Shown: piece by piece, positions 26,755-35,885 of the stretch | Layout of the letters: every line of letters begins with the position of its first letter | Numbering within the stretch: position 1 is the stretch's first letter | Assembly: GCA_964392985.1 (NCBI GenBank) | Contig: CAYMSF010000001.1 | Location: 1-64,000, forward strand | Reading direction: 5' to 3' | Source: CAYMSF01 sp964392985 | Lineage (GTDB): Bacteria > Verrucomicrobiota > Lentisphaeria > Victivallales > Victivallaceae | Length of the DNA stretch: 64,000 nucleotides | Notes under the pieces: generated by a model | The model's input: the letters and a program-made list of their open reading frames with translations, nothing else | The model's database searches: none | What the model was told of the DNA's origin: nothing | Program-made: the position numbers and the translations under genes

Positions 26755-27813
26755 TTACTCTATTTTAACTGGTTTACCCGTCCGTACTGAATCATATATG
26801 GCACAAATCAATTGCACTGCCCGGCGGCCTTCTTTGCCCGGCAGTGATGGCGTTGTACCGGACTGTATGGCATTAACCAGGTCAACAATCTGCCGCCGGT
26901 GCCCTTCCGGGGTGATGCCGGCGATCGGGTCAACTGCTCCGCTGCTCATCCCATCAAAATCAAGCCCTGCCGCCAGAATATCACAGTCTTCCTTAGTTTG
27001 ATCTACAAATTGCCAGCGGATTAATTTGTCATCTTCCAAGACTACACTGCCATTGGAACCGGATATCTCAATCCGGCGTGGAAATCCCGGCGCACATGAA
27101 GTGCTTACTTCAATTACCCCCAATGAACCATTTTTATATTTAATTGCGGCGCATATATTATCTTCAACTTCAATACGTTCGTGACTGAGCGTGCCGCCAT
27201 AGGCAAATACTTCTTCCGCGTCACCGTTGATGTAAAGCAATAAATCAATGGTATGAATTGATTGATTCATTAACGCTCCGCCACCGTCAAGCTTCCAGGT
27301 ACCGCGCCACGTTGCACTATCGTAGTATTTTTGAGAACGGTACCATTTGACTTGTGTGCTTGCCAGTACAACTTTGCCGAATCTTCCGGTTGCGTAGGCT
27401 TTTTTGATTAGCTGAACGTTACGGCTGAATCGTGACTGGAATACGGCAGAAAGTAAAACATTATTCTTTTCACATTCGTCAATGATAGCATCTGTCTTTT
27501 CTAAATTTACATCAAGTGGTTTTTCACAAAGAATATGTTTACCAGCCCGGGCTGCTGGTATAGCCACATCTCCGTGTAACCCGGTTGGCGTCGCGACAGT
27601 TACGGCATCAAGTTCAGGGAAAGCTAAAAAATCATTAAAGTCAGTGAATACTTTAGCATTATATTTTTCACCGAATTCCTGACATCTTTCCGCTACTGTA
27701 TCGAATACAGCAACAAGTTTTGCATTATCGATTTGAGCTATAGCTTTAGCGTGAAGCGCTGCAATTGTACCAGTTCCTATGATTCCAAATCTGATTTTAT
27801 CATGAGCCATCAT
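26755..27813 (-). CDS. Gfo/Idh/MocA family dehydrogenase (inositol 2-dehydrogenase-like)
   Basis: The 352-residue protein starts at one of two adjacent ATGs after AGGTG. It has the Rossmann motif FGIIGTGTIAALHA at the N-terminus, CEKPLDVN near residue 95 with the conserved catalytic-region lysine, and GGGALMNQSIHTIDLLLY near 178-195 with the His/Asp of this family. It is more canonical than the 25276 protein and probably oxidises a sugar or cyclitol. Transcribed alone on the minus strand; a palindrome overlaps its promoter. The substrate is not identifiable. Confidence 0.88.
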   Translation of the reverse strand: MMAHDKIRFGIIGTGTIAALHAKAIAQIDNAKLVAVFDTVAERCQEFGEKYNAKVFTDFNDFLAFPELDAVTVATPTGLHGDVAIPAARAGKHILCEKPLDVNLEKTDAIIDECEKNNVLLSAVFQSRFSRNVQLIKKAYATGRFGKVVLASTQVKWYRSQKYYDSATWRGTWKLDGGGALMNQSIHTIDLLLYINGDAEEVFAYGGTLSHERIEVEDNICAAIKYKNGSLGVIEVSTSCAPGFPRRIEISGSNGSVVLEDDKLIRWQFVDQTKEDCDILAAGLDFDGMSSGAVDPIAGITPEGHRRQIVDLVNAIQSGTTPSLPGKEGRRAVQLICAIYDSVRTGKPVKIE

Positions 27814-27835
27814 ACACCTGTTATTATATTAATGA

Positions 27836-27885
27836 TAATATTTTGCCAACTCGATTAAAATATTATATTATAGGGTATTTGTCAA
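27836..27885 (-). promoter_or_regulatory. Promoter and inverted-repeat operator of the minus-strand dehydrogenase
   Basis: On the minus strand, -35 TTGACA (plus coordinates 27880-27885) is 17 bp from -10 TATTTT (27857-27862). A perfect inverted repeat TAATATTTT-N12-AAAATATTA (27836-27844 and 27857-27865) covers the -10 and early transcribed region, the expected place for a repressor. The remaining intergenic DNA up to alaS at 28058 shows no clear promoter for that gene. Confidence 0.5.
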
Positions 27886-28057
27886 GTATTTATTGCATAT
27901 ATTTTAAGTGGAATATCATTTATACCTTCTTTCCTGAATGTTGGAGGAAAAATGTGGTTCATAGCTTGCAAAATAATATTTTCAAGGCATTGTAAAAAGC
28001 CTATAAACTATGATAAATTGAAGATTTAAAACAATATAACACAGGCTGTTGTGATTT

Positions 28058-29836
28058 ATGAAAGCGGCAGAACTTAGACAGAAATATCTTGATTTTTTTG
28101 TTACCAAAGCGCACAAAGTTATCAAAAGCGCTTCGTTAATTCCTGAAAATGACCCGACTTGTTTATTCACAACAGCCGGGATGCATCCTCTCGTACCGTT
28201 TCTGCAGGGCACGCCTCATCCATTAGGCAAACGTTTGACCAATGTGCAGAAATGTATCAGAACAGGAGATATCGAATCCGTTGGCGACCCGGTTCATCTG
28301 ACCTTTTTTGAGATGCTGGGAAACTGGTCGCTGGGTGATTATTTTAAAGAAGATGCCATCAGGTTCAGCTTTGAATTCCTTACCGGCAGCAAGTGGTTGA
28401 ATATTCCTTTAGAAAAACTGGCCTTTACGGTTTTTGCCGGTGATGATGATGCACCGTTTGATGAACAGGCATTTAAATTATGGCAGGAACTTGGTGTTTC
28501 CGCTGACAGAATTGCCAGATTGCCGAAAGAGGACAATTGGTGGGGGCCTGCTGGACAGACCGGTCCATGCGGCCCGGACACAGAAATGTTTTACTGGACA
28601 GGGACAGAACCAACGCCTACCGTATTTGACCCGAAAAATCGGTTATGGGTGGAGATTTGGAATGATGTATTCATGCAGTATAACAAAAATGCCGCTGGCA
28701 AATATGAACCATTGACTCAATGTAACGTTGATACTGGAATGGGCGTTGAACGGGTTACTGCCGTACTTCAGGGCAAGGCAAGTTGCTATGATACTGAATT
28801 GTTTCAACCAATATTTGCAGAGATTGATCGTTTGCGTGGCGTTGCCACATCAACCGGACGCACCGATGCAGAACGGATTATTGCGGATCACATCCGTGCT
28901 TCTGTGTTTATAATCGCTGATGGCATCACCCCCGGCAACGTTGACCAGCCTTATGTGCTCCGCCGATTAATCCGGCGCGCAATTTTAAAAGGGAGTCAAC
29001 TTGGATTAAAACAAGATTTTACGGCGCAAATAGCAACGGTAGTAGTCCAGAACTATTCCTCCGCATATCCAGAGTTGCTTCAAAATAAACATCGCATTAT
29101 TGAAGAGTTACAGGCCGAAGAAAGGCAGTTTGCACTGACTTTGGAGAAGGGAATCAAGGAGTTTGAAAAACTGATTGCCCGGGTTCCTGAGCACGTTGCA
29201 AAAAAAAGTATCAGTGGTAAAAATGCTTTTTTCCTGTATGAGACTTATGGCCTGCCGTTGGAGCTTACTGCCGAAATGGCCGGGGAGAGAGGATTCACGG
29301 TTGATTGTGCCGGATTCAATGAAGCATTTGCCAAACATCAGGAACTTTCCCGCAAGGGCGCAGAACAGAAATTCAAAGGCGGCCTGGCGGACAATTCCGA
29401 ATTCACCGCCGAACTCCATACCGCAACTCACATTATGCATGCAGCTTTGCGTAAACTGTTGGGGGAACATGTTGAACAACGCGGTTCTAATATTACCGCA
29501 GAACGCTTACGATTTGATTTTTGCCATCCTGATCGTGTGCCTGACGAAATATTGTCAGAAGTGGAAAAAATAGTTAATGCCGCAATTGATGCCGGTATTC
29601 CGGTTGAGTGCAAAGAGATGACTGTTGAGCAGGCAAAAGCAGAAGGCGCCATTGGTATATTTGGTGACCGTTATGGAGAAATCGTCAAGGTTTATACCAT
29701 CAGCGGAGTGAGCAAAGAGATTTGCGGCGGTCCACATGCAACGACAACTGCACAAATGGGAAAATTCAAGATTCTCAAAGAAGAAAGTTCAAGTCGTGGC
29801 ATCAGGAGAATAAAAGCTGTTTTGATTAAAGAATAA
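28058..29836 (+). CDS. alaS: Alanine--tRNA ligase, short form lacking the C-Ala domain
   Basis: Charges tRNA-Ala. The 592-residue protein has the class II catalytic core (residues 1 to about 250: FTTAGMHPLVPFL, FFEMLGNWSLGDYFK, VDTGMGVERV), the tRNA-recognition helices, and an editing (SAD) domain with HTATH near residue 454 and CGGPH near 555, so Ser/Gly mischarging should be correctable. It stops right after the editing domain (RGIRRIKAVLIKE). Standard bacterial AlaRS is about 850-880 residues and ends with a DHHA1/C-Ala region, absent here. The following sequence contains no displaced C-Ala ORF. The ribosome site is weak. Confidence 0.93.
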   Translation: MKAAELRQKYLDFFVTKAHKVIKSASLIPENDPTCLFTTAGMHPLVPFLQGTPHPLGKRLTNVQKCIRTGDIESVGDPVHLTFFEMLGNWSLGDYFKEDAIRFSFEFLTGSKWLNIPLEKLAFTVFAGDDDAPFDEQAFKLWQELGVSADRIARLPKEDNWWGPAGQTGPCGPDTEMFYWTGTEPTPTVFDPKNRLWVEIWNDVFMQYNKNAAGKYEPLTQCNVDTGMGVERVTAVLQGKASCYDTELFQPIFAEIDRLRGVATSTGRTDAERIIADHIRASVFIIADGITPGNVDQPYVLRRLIRRAILKGSQLGLKQDFTAQIATVVVQNYSSAYPELLQNKHRIIEELQAEERQFALTLEKGIKEFEKLIARVPEHVAKKSISGKNAFFLYETYGLPLELTAEMAGERGFTVDCAGFNEAFAKHQELSRKGAEQKFKGGLADNSEFTAELHTATHIMHAALRKLLGEHVEQRGSNITAERLRFDFCHPDRVPDEILSEVEKIVNAAIDAGIPVECKEMTVEQAKAEGAIGIFGDRYGEIVKVYTISGVSKEICGGPHATTTAQMGKFKILKEESSSRGIRRIKAVLIKE

Positions 29837-30037
29837 GTTATGCTATTTTATAGAACATTTAGCAAGATTGGATTTTTATCTTGCGTGGTTTATCCAGTTT
29901 CTGATGAGTGTTGTTCAGGCTGGTTCTGAACCTTCGTTATTGCATGAATAATTTTAAGTTGGAGTCATTGTAATCGTATCGGGATGATTGCAACAATGGT
30001 TGGTTTTTCGTAAATAACAGGGAGAGCATTAATAACC

Positions 30038-30544
30038 ATGAAAAAGTCAGATTTATTAATCGCCCATGGCGCTGATGCGTATAGCATCAAGGTTACCGGA
30101 CGGGCGAATTTTGAATATGGTCTGCCGTTAAGGAATTTTGCCAAATCACTGGAAAATGATTTTGATAAAATTTCGATTGATTTGAAATATTGTACAGGAA
30201 TGGATAGCACTTTCATGGGAGTTTTAGCCATGATTGGCTTGAAAGCCAAAAAGGCTAATGCCATTGTTGAGATTGTTAACGCTGAAGAAAATAATCGACA
30301 ATTACTTGTCGGGCTTGGCGTAGATAAATTGTTTATTTTTACCAAACAAACTGTTCCGACAGAACAAACTTCTGAACAACCCGTTGATTGGAAACCGGGT
30401 GAATCAGGCGATTCACGTTTGACTACTGCTGAAACAGTGGTTGACGCTCATGAAACACTTATGACTGTCGATGAAAAAAACGTTCCGAAATTTGAAAAAG
30501 TTGTAGAGTTTGCGCAACAAGACCTCGACAAACTTAAACAATAA
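30038..30544 (+). CDS. STAS-domain protein (anti-sigma factor antagonist type)
   Basis: A 168-residue soluble protein. Residues about 15-105 form a STAS fold with the signature MDSTFMGVLAMI near residue 56, keeping the Asp-Ser at which SpoIIAA-type proteins are phosphorylated. An acidic, low-complexity tail follows (about 115-168). Such proteins bind anti-sigma kinases in partner-switching regulation. No kinase or phosphatase partner is adjacent; the second STAS gene of the window is at 63549. The 200 nt upstream (29837-30037) hold only a weak inverted repeat, GTTCAG-N7-CTGAAC at 29913-29931. Confidence 0.82.
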   Translation: MKKSDLLIAHGADAYSIKVTGRANFEYGLPLRNFAKSLENDFDKISIDLKYCTGMDSTFMGVLAMIGLKAKKANAIVEIVNAEENNRQLLVGLGVDKLFIFTKQTVPTEQTSEQPVDWKPGESGDSRLTTAETVVDAHETLMTVDEKNVPKFEKVVEFAQQDLDKLKQ

Positions 30545-30679
30545 ACGGTAAATTTTATTGTTTGGTTAGATAGCAATTTCAGTATGTTATTTGCACTTTT
30601 TTGCTACACCTGAGTCCTTCTTTTTTGATAACGGATTGTCATTGGCTCGATTTATATTGTGAGTTTGAAACGAGACACT

Positions 30680-32053
30680 ATGATGTTTCATTGGTTAAGA
30701 AAAAAAACATTTTTAATTTCTTCCGCAGCATTGTTAATAGTCGCTTGGGCTGAGATTGAAATTTTTGCTTCAGACATAAAGACTCTTAACTCAACTAAAG
30801 TTAAATACTTATTCCTTTTTGTTGGCGAAGGTATGGGTGATACGCCAATTGAATTAGCTGAATCCTGTCTGCAAATTTCACGACCTGGCGCCAAACTGTT
30901 CATGAACCGTCTCCCCGTTCGGGGAAAAGTTGCGACTTTGAATTTTGAAAATCAGATAACTGATTCTGCCGTAGCCGGTACTGCGATTGCATGTGGTCAA
31001 AAGACTTTTAACGGCAGGTTGGGAATCAGCGCTAACGGTAAACAGCTTGACAGTATTGCGGAGTTGGCCAAAAGACAACAACTTAAAGTCGGAATTATTT
31101 CCGGGGCAAATTTAAACAATTCAATAACTGCCAGTTTTTTTGCCCATTGCCCTGCAAGTTCAATGTATTCTGATATAACCACAGATATGGCTACCAGCGG
31201 TTTTGATTTTTTCGGTGGCGGTGAACTTTTGCTTTCAAAGGATGGGAAACGTGACTGGGAAAATCAGAAATTGAAATCTGGTGGTTATGTTGTCGGTTCT
31301 GGTAGAACTGCCTTACATGCTGCATCTGCTGTTAATAAGAACTTTATTCAATCAGAGGTTGCCTTTCAGCTTGATTTGCGCAATACTGACAACCCATCTT
31401 TAGCCGAGTATACCGCCAAAGCAATTGAATTGCTGGATAATCCTAACGGATTTTTCCTCATGGTCTGCTCCGGAAAAATTGATTCTGCCTGTCATCTTAA
31501 CGATACCGGCTCTGTTATTCATGAGATATTCGCATTTGACCAGGCGGTTAAGACTGCGCTAGAATTTATGCAGAAACATAAGGATGAAACTTTAATTGTG
31601 GTAACCGCTGATCATGATACCGGGAATTTGCAGTTTAATAATAAAATTTCTTCCAACGGTAAAAAAAATGCCTTGATTAATCAGAAGCTTAGTTGCAATG
31701 CTATTGGCTCAGTACTGCGTAAACAAAGTCCTGGAGATAAAAGCAGTGCTACGGTCATTGAGTATCTGAAGGAAGTGCTTGCTGTTGATTTTAGCGACAC
31801 GGAACAAGCTGAAATTAAATCGGCATGGGTTGAGTGCGGAAAAAATTCACAACCGGGTGATGATCCTTACGTTAAAGTTCTTAGTCATGCTTGTGCAATC
31901 AGAGATCGCCGCAGCGGAGTAAAGTGGGGTGGTGTCAATCACTCAGTAATGCCGGTAAGCGTGTTGGCTGCAGGCGCAGGGCAGGAATTATTCAGCGGTC
32001 GATATGAGAATACTCAAATTTTTGACAAAATGAAGTTACTATTGATTAAGTAA
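30680..32053 (+). CDS. Exported alkaline phosphatase-family protein with altered Mg site
   Basis: I place the start at the ATG at 30680 (457 residues); the upstream GTG at 30659 has no ribosome site. Residues 1-30 form a signal peptide. The nucleophile motif ITDSAVAGTAIA and the Zn ligands in KIDSACH, TADHDTG and GGVNHSV match PhoA. Against E. coli PhoA the bridging Asp of DGMG is Glu (FVGEGMG), and the three Mg ligands are replaced: Asp153 by Asn and Thr155 by Ile (NNSITASFFAH), Glu322 by Cys (MVCSGKID). It probably still hydrolyses phosphate esters in the periplasm, but with changed metal dependence or substrate. Confidence 0.85.
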   Translation: MMFHWLRKKTFLISSAALLIVAWAEIEIFASDIKTLNSTKVKYLFLFVGEGMGDTPIELAESCLQISRPGAKLFMNRLPVRGKVATLNFENQITDSAVAGTAIACGQKTFNGRLGISANGKQLDSIAELAKRQQLKVGIISGANLNNSITASFFAHCPASSMYSDITTDMATSGFDFFGGGELLLSKDGKRDWENQKLKSGGYVVGSGRTALHAASAVNKNFIQSEVAFQLDLRNTDNPSLAEYTAKAIELLDNPNGFFLMVCSGKIDSACHLNDTGSVIHEIFAFDQAVKTALEFMQKHKDETLIVVTADHDTGNLQFNNKISSNGKKNALINQKLSCNAIGSVLRKQSPGDKSSATVIEYLKEVLAVDFSDTEQAEIKSAWVECGKNSQPGDDPYVKVLSHACAIRDRRSGVKWGGVNHSVMPVSVLAAGAGQELFSGRYENTQIFDKMKLLLIK

Positions 32054-32179
32054 CAGATGTAATTTGCAGATGCCAGTTAGCTTATGGTTAGCTTATGAGC
32101 ACTTTTAGGGGAGAAAACAGGAGAGGAGTAGGCAAGAATTGACAGGAATATCAGGAATTTGTTATTTTTAGCTTAAATT

Positions 32180-32255
<76 letters not shown>

Positions 32256-32303
32256 ATCCGCTATTAAAATAGTTTGAATCAGCCTAAAATCAAGAGTTGA
32301 AGT

Positions 32304-32325
32304 TAAAAAACGGCCTATTTCGCCG
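32304..32325 (-). terminator. Weak intrinsic terminator of the 32315 gene
   Basis: On the minus strand CGGC and GCCG form a 4-bp stem around the stop codon and run directly into six T residues. The stem is short, so efficiency is uncertain. Confidence 0.4.
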
Positions 32326-33013
32326 GTCTGGTCATGACCGTGGCGACACCATTCGATGAGAAATTAATCAACATGAGCGATTTGGGTCTGGTTTTTAAGA
32401 AAATCTCACCACTGCCGCCGTTTTCACTATTTTGTTCCCCGGTATATGGCGACCAACCATCGGCGCGAAGTTTTGCTGAAACCTCACTCAATGCCGCGGC
32501 AGGAGAATTGATGGTTTTGTATTCACCATAAAATGTGTCTCGCTTGTGGAATTGCATATATTTCAGTGGCTTGCCGTCTCCAGTCATGGGCAGCATCTCC
32601 GGCCAGTTAAATTTCTCCGGAAATTTCTCCGGGGTATTCATCGTGAACATGATGGCAGGAAAACCTTCGCCAGGGAAAATGATGAGGATGCGTTTTTCCC
32701 AGCCGCCATTAAGTTTGTTTTTGATAAGGATGGTATTGCTGCTGGCAGCAAAAACACCTTCCGGAAACGCCTTGTTGAGTTGAAATAGCAGGTCTTCAAC
32801 CGGAGAAACGATAACCGCGATGTTAAGCTCCAGATCGATGCCATTAATTGTGACATTTTCATTCCATACCTGTTTACCATCTAAAAGTTGTTCAGGATCG
32901 GCACTACTGTTTTTTTTGCCGGCTCCGCCTGTTGGCCAAAGGGTGAAAACATCGGCATGGCTAAAAAAAGTAACAATAAGGCACAGACTAAATATCGCGA
33001 AAAATTTCCTCAT
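32315..33013 (-). CDS. Exported protein of unknown function in the NikR operon
   Basis: The start at 33013 has GGAG five to six nt upstream and overlaps the SDR stop by 4 nt (ATGA). The 232-residue product has a signal peptide (MRKFFAIFSLCLIVTFFSHA). The mature part is alpha/beta with segments such as RILIIFPGEGFPAIMF and a C-terminal ALSEVSAKLRADGWSPY followed by beta strands. I recognise no family. Co-transcription with NikR and SDR genes is clear; a metal connection is only positional. Confidence 0.7.
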   Translation of the reverse strand: MRKFFAIFSLCLIVTFFSHADVFTLWPTGGAGKKNSSADPEQLLDGKQVWNENVTINGIDLELNIAVIVSPVEDLLFQLNKAFPEGVFAASSNTILIKNKLNGGWEKRILIIFPGEGFPAIMFTMNTPEKFPEKFNWPEMLPMTGDGKPLKYMQFHKRDTFYGEYKTINSPAAALSEVSAKLRADGWSPYTGEQNSENGGSGEIFLKTRPKSLMLINFSSNGVATVMTRPAK

Positions 33014-33759
33014 TTTTTCTCCAATCGCCAAATTTTCAGGCTTTGCCAGTCATAAAAGCGGGCGATGGCAAGTACAAATGGCACCGCCAGAATGTTCCAG
33101 CCGGGATAGGTTAAGCAGCGTTTTCGTTTTATTGATGCTTGCAACAATCTGGTAGCGAAAATTTCCGGATTGCCACCGCCAGGTGAACGGGGAGGGGTAC
33201 GATTGCCGATGGCGCGACTGGAAAATCCGGTATCAATTCGTCCAGGCGTGACATCCATTACATGAATACCATATTGATGCAATTCGACTCGCAGGGTATT
33301 TGAATATGCGGTAACTGCCGCTTTGGTGGCGCAATATGCTCCCATACATGGAACATAAAGTCTTCCGGCCACGGATGAGATATTGATAACGGAACCCTGC
33401 GTGTTTTTTAGATATGGGAGACAAATTCTGGTCAGTTCCACCATCGCAAAAAAGTTAAGTTCAAAAATTTTTCTGATTTCATCCTCCTGCAAATCCTCCC
33501 AGGTGGAGTAGCCGCCGACGCCGGCGTTATTAATGAGTATATCAATCCGGCCGTATTGGTTTGTGATTTCTTCTATCGCTTTGGCTCGTTGCTCAGCGAT
33601 AGTGATATCAGTTGGTATCCATAAGTCAAGTTCCGTATCCGGTTTTGTCCGCGAGAGTCCAGCGACAATAATTCCGGCATCACGGAATTTTTTAACCGTT
33701 GCGATACCAAGACCGCTGGAAACGCCGGTAATTACTGCTACTTTTTTTGATATTGTCAT
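33010..33759 (-). CDS. Short-chain dehydrogenase/reductase (SDR)
   Basis: A 249-residue classical SDR with cofactor motif TGVSSGLG near residues 11-18, NNAGVGG near 78-84, catalytic Ser in NISSVAGR, and YxxxK as YCATK near 145-149. A C-terminal segment rich in aromatic residues (YPGWNILAVPFVLAIARFYDW) is hydrophobic and may touch the membrane. SDRs reduce or oxidise hydroxyl/keto groups with NAD(P)H. It sits second in the NikR operon, 17 nt after nikR. The substrate is unknown. Confidence 0.88.
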   Translation of the reverse strand: MTISKKVAVITGVSSGLGIATVKKFRDAGIIVAGLSRTKPDTELDLWIPTDITIAEQRAKAIEEITNQYGRIDILINNAGVGGYSTWEDLQEDEIRKIFELNFFAMVELTRICLPYLKNTQGSVINISSVAGRLYVPCMGAYCATKAAVTAYSNTLRVELHQYGIHVMDVTPGRIDTGFSSRAIGNRTPPRSPGGGNPEIFATRLLQASIKRKRCLTYPGWNILAVPFVLAIARFYDWQSLKIWRLEKK

Positions 33760-33776
33760 CCGCTCAGGTTTCCTGT

Positions 33777-34193
33777 TTAGTCCAGTTGCTCGCAGGTTGA
33801 GCTCATTGTCAATCCGGAATGAAGCACACCACGTTGCTGGCGAAGCGTATCGGCAAGTTTACGGATGCTTTCCGCCCGTCCTCTGACCATAATCATCTCG
33901 GCGCAAAGTTCATGGGTTAAGTGAACATGGGTGGCGGCAAGGACATGATCGTGGTTGTGGTGCTGAATATTATTCAACCTTTCACTTAATTCGCGTTGGT
34001 GGTGATTGTAAACAATCGTCACTGTGCCGAGTACTTCATCCGAGTTATCCCATTGATCCTGGACAAACCGGTCGCGGATCATATCACGAATATATTCAGA
34101 ACGATTCTTATAACCTGCGGCAAGTGTCATTTTCTCCAGATTTTCGCATAAATTATCTTCCAGTGAAATACTTATTCTTACCAGTTCTGCCAT
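33777..34193 (-). CDS. nikR: NikR-family nickel-responsive regulator
   Basis: The start at 34193 is chosen because GGAG lies six nt upstream; a Met two codons earlier has no spacing. The 138-residue protein has a ribbon-helix-helix domain (ELVRISISLEDNLCENLEK, then NRSEYIRDMIRD) and a C-terminal ACT-like domain carrying the NikR metal set: a histidine-rich HHNHDH and HVHLTHELC, matching the H-x-H-x5-C of E. coli NikR. NikR tetramers bind Ni(II) and repress uptake genes. It is divergent from an ABC transporter operon with a palindrome on its promoter. Confidence 0.88.
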   Translation of the reverse strand: MAELVRISISLEDNLCENLEKMTLAAGYKNRSEYIRDMIRDRFVQDQWDNSDEVLGTVTIVYNHHQRELSERLNNIQHHNHDHVLAATHVHLTHELCAEMIMVRGRAESIRKLADTLRQQRGVLHSGLTMSSTCEQLD

Positions 34194-34244
34194 ATTCATC
34201 TCCGATTTATAAATAAAATATTACGAATTACAAAATAATAATAC

Positions 34245-34301
34245 TTGACTTTTCCCAGGCAACCATTATAATAGTATTACGATTATAAAAAAAATAATAC
34301 T
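34245..34301 (+). promoter_or_regulatory. Sigma-70 promoter with candidate NikR operator
   Basis: A -35 TTGACT (34245-34250) and perfect -10 TATAAT (34267-34272) are 16 bp apart. Immediately downstream lies the perfect inverted repeat AGTATTA-N15-TAATACT (34273-34279 and 34295-34301). A third half-site TAATAC (34239-34244) abuts the -35. The E. coli NikR site is GTATGA-N16-TCATAC, so half-site and spacing are very similar. Bound NikR would block this promoter and shut off the 34331-38445 transporter operon when metal is plentiful. Confidence 0.65.
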
Positions 34302-34330
34302 GTAAGTTCTATTGTAAGGTAACCTGTTAA

Positions 34331-35023
34331 ATGAAAAAAGTCAATAAAAGAAAGGCGAGTGATATGGCTAGGAATACAAATTTTACTTTGGTTGAATTGC
34401 TGGCTGTGATTGTGATTATTTCGATTTTGGCGATGTTATTACTGCCGGTACTGGCTCAGGCACGTGAATCCGCGAAAATGAGTTCATGTACTGGTAATAT
34501 GAAACAAATGGCAATAGGTGCGCAATTATATGCACTGGATAGCCGTTATTATCCGGCGGCTTATACCAATTGGGGAGGTGTGAAACGTCGTTGGATGGAC
34601 TTTGTTGCCCCATATTTAAAAAATGGTACCGACAATTCCAAGGTTTATCTTTGTCCTGCCGATGTCAAACCAGGTATTCCGTCTGGCACAACGATGCAGC
34701 TAAGTTACGGGATTAATTCTTATAATTTTATTGGCGGTTCTGCTGGCCAGATGTATTCATTCTGGTATCCAGTTCATTCCAGTATGGTTAGACATCCATC
34801 GCGGGTGATACTGCTGTCAGATGCAAGACCTGCTTATTATTACGTGGCTGGAAGCGCTGGTAATGCAACGCACTATTATACGCCCGGTGCTGTGGTTAAT
34901 GCGGCTCCAGATACTTATGTGGCATTTCGCCACCCGCATTATATGTTTACCGCCGGTTATGCTGATGGGCATTCCAATACAAGGAACAGAACATCACAAA
35001 TCGACTGGGATGCATCATTGTGA
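34331..35023 (+). CDS. Type II/IV pseudopilin-like protein heading the transporter operon
   Basis: A 230-residue protein with a prepilin leader and N-terminal hydrophobic helix FTLVELLAVIVIISILAMLL, with a Glu at +5 after the cleavage site. The start may be 34331 or the internal ATG at 34364, which gives the more usual short leader MARNTN. The rest is the globular domain common in Lentisphaerota and Planctomycetota pseudopilins, ending with FTAGYADGHSN. It is the first gene behind the NikR-type promoter and overlaps the next gene by 4 nt, so it is probably metal-regulated. A scaffold or surface role is inferred. Confidence 0.85.
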   Translation: MKKVNKRKASDMARNTNFTLVELLAVIVIISILAMLLLPVLAQARESAKMSSCTGNMKQMAIGAQLYALDSRYYPAAYTNWGGVKRRWMDFVAPYLKNGTDNSKVYLCPADVKPGIPSGTTMQLSYGINSYNFIGGSAGQMYSFWYPVHSSMVRHPSRVILLSDARPAYYYVAGSAGNATHYYTPGAVVNAAPDTYVAFRHPHYMFTAGYADGHSNTRNRTSQIDWDASL

Positions 35024-35880
35024 GAATACTGCCATTCTATCTTGTGTTACTTGTTACGTTGTTTTTGACCGAATTGGCTACAGCAGAGTCTTTGGAAATT
35101 ACCGACATAACCGGTCGTAAAGTAAAGACTCCAGCTAAAGTTGAAAGGATTTTGACGACATGTACTTCTGTAACTGATACGTTATTACGTCTCAAGCAAA
35201 GGAGTATAATTGCCGGATGTGATGAATACTCCAGAATGTTCCCTGAAATGTCTGACGTTGGAGTACTTGCTCATGGTGGTTCCATTTCCAGAGAAAGGGT
35301 AATTGCAAAAAGAATTGATCTGGCGTTTATCTGGTGGTATCAGGATGAAATGGCTGAACAACTGGCGAACTTGAATATTCCTGTGGTCAGAATCAGGTTA
35401 AACGGTGCAAAAGATATCCCACCATTCCTGCGGTTGGTAAGCAAATGCGTCAATCAGAGAGAATCTGGTGAGAAAATGGCGATTGAGATAGAACAGTATC
35501 TATCGCGAGCAACGAAGAATCAGACATTAACACGTGCAACGGTATACTGGGAGCTTTATACCCCTTTTCGGACTGCCGGATCAGATTCTTACCTTGATGA
35601 TTTGTTGCTGCTTGCTGGTGGCGTTAATCTCGTTTCCCAACCAGGTTCTATACAGTTTTCTTGTGAAAGACTGTTGCGAGACAATCCAGAAATAGTATTG
35701 TTGCTGGACGGTTACTCTACGGTGGCAGAATTTTCGTCACGTTCAGGATTATCCGGATTGAATGCTGTGAAAAACAAACGGGTTTATTGTGTTCCCAGAC
35801 AAATTATTGTTGCAGGCGCCGGTCTTCCTGAGTCTGTTGCCGTTATCAAAAGAATCATATTAAGTGAAAATAAAGGATAA
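35020..35880 (+). CDS. Periplasmic substrate-binding protein of a FecB/BtuF-type ABC transporter
   Basis: A 286-residue protein starting at GTG in a 4-nt overlap with the pseudopilin gene, with a signal peptide (RILPFYLVLLVTLFLTELATA). The mature part opens with LEITDITGRKVKTPAKVERI, the family signature, and has the two-lobe pattern of BtuF/FecB. Such proteins bind chelated metals, corrinoids or siderophores. The divergent NikR and its operator suggest a nickel or cobalt complex. There is no lipobox; it is probably soluble in the periplasm. Confidence 0.85.
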   Translation: MRILPFYLVLLVTLFLTELATAESLEITDITGRKVKTPAKVERILTTCTSVTDTLLRLKQRSIIAGCDEYSRMFPEMSDVGVLAHGGSISRERVIAKRIDLAFIWWYQDEMAEQLANLNIPVVRIRLNGAKDIPPFLRLVSKCVNQRESGEKMAIEIEQYLSRATKNQTLTRATVYWELYTPFRTAGSDSYLDDLLLLAGGVNLVSQPGSIQFSCERLLRDNPEIVLLLDGYSTVAEFSSRSGLSGLNAVKNKRVYCVPRQIIVAGAGLPESVAVIKRIILSENKG

Positions 35881-35885
35881 AACAG

